Shown here: positions 62,201 through 64,000 of the stretch, piece by piece
Position numbering within the stretch: position 1 is the first letter of the stretch
Layout: every line of letters begins with the position of its first letter
Source: Niastella vici
Lineage (GTDB): Bacteria; Bacteroidota; Bacteroidia; Chitinophagales; Chitinophagaceae
NCBI RefSeq assembly: GCF_002077945.1
Contig: NZ_LVYD01000075.1
Coordinates: forward strand, 1-64,000
DNA: 64,000 nucleotides
Reading direction: 5' to 3'
Translations under genes and position numbers: made by a program
The notes under the pieces: model-generated
What the model was told of the DNA's origin: nothing
Database searches by the model: none
Seen by the model: the letters and a program-made list of their open reading frames with translations, nothing else

Positions 62201-64000
62201 TATCAGCCGATCCCAAAGGCGAAATATATACGTGCCGTATCGGAAATGTAGAGATCAACCTGGTTCGCCGCAGAGCTTCCAGTATGTCATTCTACGATTT
62301 AACCACCAGTGCCTGTACCTCGGAAGGGGTTGTTTACAAGAACCCGAATGTAGTGATACAGCAACCCGATACCGTGACTGTTCGCATAGCGCCTGATTTT
62401 TCGGCGAGTATGCTGTCGACCCAGAATTGTCCCTCATTCAAAGATTCGCTTACCCTGATTGATTCAACTTCCGACAGGCTGTTGGTGGAAACGAATCTCA
62501 ACCTGGGCGGCTATGAGCGCAATGCCATTTCAATTATGCGCTTCAAAAATGTACGCCAGATCCCGGCCAGTGCCGATGTGTTATCAGCCCGGCTTATTTT
62601 ACAAGCCGATCAGCGCGGTCATCAGCCCACTTATGCGCCCAATGCCAACTCGGTGAATCCGGTTGATTCCCTGAGTATATCGCTCTCTGCATCGGGTTGG
62701 TTCCCCAACGTGCCGCTTGAATCGTTCCACGATCAGTTGACCACCAGTCCCTGGCACAGAGAGGTGAAAAGGATAGTGCCATTCCAGAATGACACCATCG
62801 ATGTAAAAGAATATGTGGAAGGATACCGGAATAGCAGCTACACCTCCACGTCATTTATACTGGCGCAGGGGTCTGAAGATTTTCATAATAATGTGTCTGG
62901 GTATGGCGATGGGTCTGAAGAAACGCCTGGTTACGTGCAAAGCGGTTATGGAAATTATTACTCAACCATTTATTCGCAACGATATGCCGATCAGGCAAAA
63001 TGGCCGGTGATGGAAGTTACCTATGTGGTATATCCACCGGTTCCCGATACCATGGGAGCGGTGCTGCGATATAACTCTACTTTGCAATGTACAGATGTCA
63101 GCAGCAGCTTGTGTTACAGCGCCGTTACAGATACTACCGTAAACCCATATCAGTATGGCATATTGGGTAACTATCGCCCATTGCGCAGCTATGTTTACTA
63201 TGGCCGCCGCATGGAATCTGATCCAATGCAATCTATCAACACCCGTACCAATGGGGTTATAAAAGATTTCGCTCCATTCTGGATCTTCCAGGGTAATCAA
63301 TGGGTGCCGTCAAACGATACTACCCGCTGGGTATGGAACAGCCAGACTACCTTGTTTAACCGCAAAGGCTTTGAGCTGGAAAATAAAGACCCGCTTGGCC
63401 GCTATAATGCCGGTATCTATGGTTATGGCTTAACGATGCCAACAGCAGTATTACAGAACAGCCATTTCCAGGAAGGCGCTTATGAAGGCTTTGAAGATTA
63501 TGGCTTTGAAACAAATAACTGTGACAATGCCTGCCCGGTTGCCAGGTCATTTGACTGGTCGTCACATCAGGCTGATTTTACAAAAGCACAATCGCATTCA
63601 GGTTTGTATAGTTTGAAAGTAGATCAGGACAGCCTCACAAGTATCACGGCCAATATAAAACCAGCCGCTGATGGAGTGATCGCCACACTGACCTCGTCGC
63701 TGAAATCAGGCTCCTGTGGTAACCAGCTCAAAGGCATGCTGGCCTCCAAGAGTACGATCCTGCCAAACTTTGCACCAATAGCAGGTAAAAAGGTGATCGT
63801 TGGCGGATGGGTGAAAGAAGACAACAGCTGCCAGTGTAAATCATATACCCGCAATCACATCCTGGTTGGGTTTATGGTAAACGGAAATGTGACTACGATC
63901 CAGTTAAGTCCTTCCGGCAACCTCGTTGAAGGATGGCAGCGGTACGAATCAGTGGTGGATATTCCGGCCAACGCCACGCAAATGACGCTGACCCTGCAGG
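56257..64000 (+). CDS. giant SpvB/Rhs-like secreted protein with PA14 domain, incomplete at window end
   Basis: An open frame of 2,581 codons from the ATG at 56257 to the last base, with no stop seen. Residues 1-28 are hydrophobic with an AE end, a likely signal peptide. The block near 105-165 (DLFSGDFSYNIPLLDVGGYP, then ASWVGLGWNINPGSITRNMR) is the SpvB/Rhs-type opening found in large Bacteroidota Rhs-like proteins. A PA14 domain spans about 645-785 (NFTVRWLGRLKAPVTGTYDF, MDDRCRVWMNDTLLFDNW). Later parts are beta-rich, with DVTGNGISDDDIGDAVKFNY like VCBS/SpvB segments and Cys-rich patches (TNNCDNACP, DNSCQCKS) near the edge. The Rhs core and any C-terminal toxin would lie beyond 64,000. Probably exported and surface-displayed. 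Confidence 0.9.
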   Translation, partial: MILSLALRYQKQIALFLLSISFVQLTIAERIGRRYYPYKRDTHYPSLLFGAGHNNAWLPSRQSQRGDNSYRPEIRLDKVGEANRPFIGGPSQPESQSFSSVNANNMVDLFSGDFSYNIPLLDVGGYPVNIAYHSGITMDEEASWVGLGWNINPGSITRNMRGVPDDFNGGTDTMKKVSSIKPNKNWGVTLGADVELFGLSAVKGSDGSTLQSTGGGDSTVAGSVGVSIGASYGIFHNTYKGWGFERSLNASINAGSKSFGNLSGGLSLTNNTQEGISIRPSLSYQYSLHTKNEYITAGAGVSLSATYNSRTGLQAIQLGANVTPKIMGIGGRFDGGLTFAWPTYSPSITMPMTNSNTSVTVKVGFEEKGIHPSAYISGYWGQEYIAPADTSVSIPVFGYLNYQNMVGNRDAVTDFNREKEMVYREKPAIPHIAVPSYTYDVFSISGEGTGGSFRPYRGDIGFIADHRMRSKTTTDAVSVDIGLGDAVHGGVDLNHNYSYTQSGPWESENVIGNTINFKNSSKLFEAVYFRNPSEKAINTTAFYDAIGGDDVVVPTLSQSSRNSPTILASNTLNRYRGKTKVGSIDINAASATRNTRDKRSQVITYLTAGEAAVSGLDKYIYHHTINKFGSRHCDDVSVGDTLGVGTGVIGYYYPNTEFRAPYWDPTQLNSTIYFDWEKWTPYWLHKKGYPDISITDKFPANNFTVRWLGRLKAPVTGTYDFGVRMDDRCRVWMNDTLLFDNWKPGSGADWMTKRINLVKDRFYDLRVEYIEFGGYALIDLAWRRPDQQNHSWDRDHKDSIPGIYLYPPKFVDTAIVDEVITREDRVNNFRKSSHISEIDVLNPDGRRYVYGIPVYNIHQKEVSFSVTKVDSRINNQTGLTTFSSDENSTHNSSGKSGYYSRQETPAYAHSFLLTGILSPDYVDVTGNGISDDDIGDAVKFNYAKSAGIASPFEWRAPYNDSANYSEGLKTYNRDDKAHYISGKKEMWYLHSIESKTMVATFTMQNREDLQTISESGVKANSGKAYCLKQIDLYSKADFLAHGSAATPVKTVHFEYSYELCRGVNRWGNNQGNDSGKLTLKKIWFTYNGNDKGKLNPYVFYYHNNNPRYISNATDKWGTYKDPAQNPDASSGSPLNNADYPYALQDSALAAYNAAAWTMDSIKLPSGGRIKVKYESDDYAYVQNRRATQMMQLAGFGQTSSGSYNDRLYTVDADLSTHDHLFAYVRIPVPVSTKAELYARYLEGMSKLYFRLFVQMPDNDGYGSGSEYVPCYAEPDVAAGNWYGFTSDPNVIWIKVGGVNNAGDGGGSLSPLAQAAINYLRLNLPSKAYYRSEPGDDLNPMDAVRMMVPSLPDISNMLLGYTKSARFRNQAAHTIPARSYVRLNCGTGKKLGGGLRVKTVLIYDHWNAMTKKKETVYGQNYDYTTVQTINGKETLVSSGVAAWEPVIGAEENPFHLPIEYQDRVSIMAPTAAQYSEEPLGEAFFPGASVGYSKVRVRSIHADKTRSANGYAETRFFTTYDFPTTWDWSVIDNDTKKRYKPLLRNFLRIDAKSYLSIAQGFKVELNDMNGKMRSEASYAENDPKNPVSYTENFYHVDNGTVTWKHLNNAVTTIDPSGNVDTTATIGKDVELMADMRDQTSVSIGANINVNSDFFTVGSFPAIIPTLIPLFQKETTRFRSAAMTKVIHRYGIIDSVIAIDKGSKVSTKNILYDAETGDPLLTRTQNEFNDPVYNFTYPSHWVYKGVAPAYQNIGAILEHLEVKNGKIINGTNGLDTLYLTAGDELLVYSKETISTTGCSTSTYAFFPDSYKLWVIDSNAVNGGPQQLFLVDKNGTPFSGNDITLKVIRSGHRNMNGSVGAVTSLRSPLVRGGDGKYHLVFDTATKVITAGASELAQFWKVADKRKMDVLTDCIPTSSDSAEFANEACSCMQPFFDHLIATNQLFVRSFWQRKTISQLVGEIDAPGFNVNNCPILKDNLNTYFRPVSADPKGEIYTCRIGNVEINLVRRRASSMSFYDLTTSACTSEGVVYKNPNVVIQQPDTVTVRIAPDFSASMLSTQNCPSFKDSLTLIDSTSDRLLVETNLNLGGYERNAISIMRFKNVRQIPASADVLSARLILQADQRGHQPTYAPNANSVNPVDSLSISLSASGWFPNVPLESFHDQLTTSPWHREVKRIVPFQNDTIDVKEYVEGYRNSSYTSTSFILAQGSEDFHNNVSGYGDGSEETPGYVQSGYGNYYSTIYSQRYADQAKWPVMEVTYVVYPPVPDTMGAVLRYNSTLQCTDVSSSLCYSAVTDTTVNPYQYGILGNYRPLRSYVYYGRRMESDPMQSINTRTNGVIKDFAPFWIFQGNQWVPSNDTTRWVWNSQTTLFNRKGFELENKDPLGRYNAGIYGYGLTMPTAVLQNSHFQEGAYEGFEDYGFETNNCDNACPVARSFDWSSHQADFTKAQSHSGLYSLKVDQDSLTSITANIKPAADGVIATLTSSLKSGSCGNQLKGMLASKSTILPNFAPIAGKKVIVGGWVKEDNSCQCKSYTRNHILVGFMVNGNVTTIQLSPSGNLVEGWQRYESVVDIPANATQMTLTLQ

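Overview
The window comes from a member of the Bacteroidota, most likely family Chitinophagaceae (a Niastella- or Chitinophaga-like soil gliding bacterium). The evidence is two SusC/SusD pairs, a FecI/FecR-type sigma/anti-sigma pair, Bacteroidota promoter motifs (TAnnTTTG), a gliding-motility type B C-terminal sorting domain, a second likely T9SS cargo, and AT-rich spacers around genes of moderate GC content. No plasmid or phage replication genes, CRISPR array or transposase were seen.

Layout. 1-3.6 kb: small exported proteins, at least one and probably two with a TonB-C-like domain, plus a GC-rich stretch with tRNA-like sequences facing each other. 3.6-9.6 kb (minus): SusC-SusD-DUF1735/discoidin nutrient uptake operon. 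10.2-13.2 kb: an exported basic-secretory-protein type metallopeptidase divergent from a histidine kinase/OmpR-type regulator pair. Two copies of a tandem 22-bp repeat, one before susC and one between the peptidase and the kinase, tie these genes into one likely regulon. 13.3-14.8 kb: a diheme cytochrome and a DUF1772 membrane protein. 14.9-22.2 kb (minus): ECF sigma, FecR, STN-SusC and SusD, a trans-envelope signalling uptake operon. 22.5-26.1 kb: a DUF4440 lipoprotein, then a tail-collar protein, a formyltransferase carrying a palindromic insert, and a secreted protein. 26.3-41.9 kb: a CBS-domain protein and a complete 13-gene nuoA-N operon with fused nuoCD, encoding a proton-pumping NADH:quinone oxidoreductase with all Fe-S ligands visible, including the N7 cluster of E. 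coli-type NuoG. 41.9-44.6 kb (minus): a large PKD-repeat surface protein. 44.7-46.4 kb: an MbnP/MbnH-like pair (copper protein and MauG-type diheme enzyme) with overlapping start and stop codons. 46.6-49.7 kb (minus): an orphan ABC ATPase and a cyclase-homology/TPR protein. 50.7-64 kb: one likely operon from a good promoter, encoding a repetitive fibre-like protein, an outer-membrane protein, a periplasmic or surface protein and a giant SpvB/Rhs-like PA14 protein of at least 2,581 codons that runs off the window.

Intergenic spaces repeatedly hold a family of imperfect hairpins made of short word-like units (GTTACC, AACCTG, AAACTT). One of them encodes the C-terminal tail of NuoM. The most interesting points are the tandem operator, the giant Rhs-like operon, the MbnP/MbnH pair outside any visible methanobactin locus, the dispersed hairpin family, and the palindrome inserted in frame in a formyltransferase gene.
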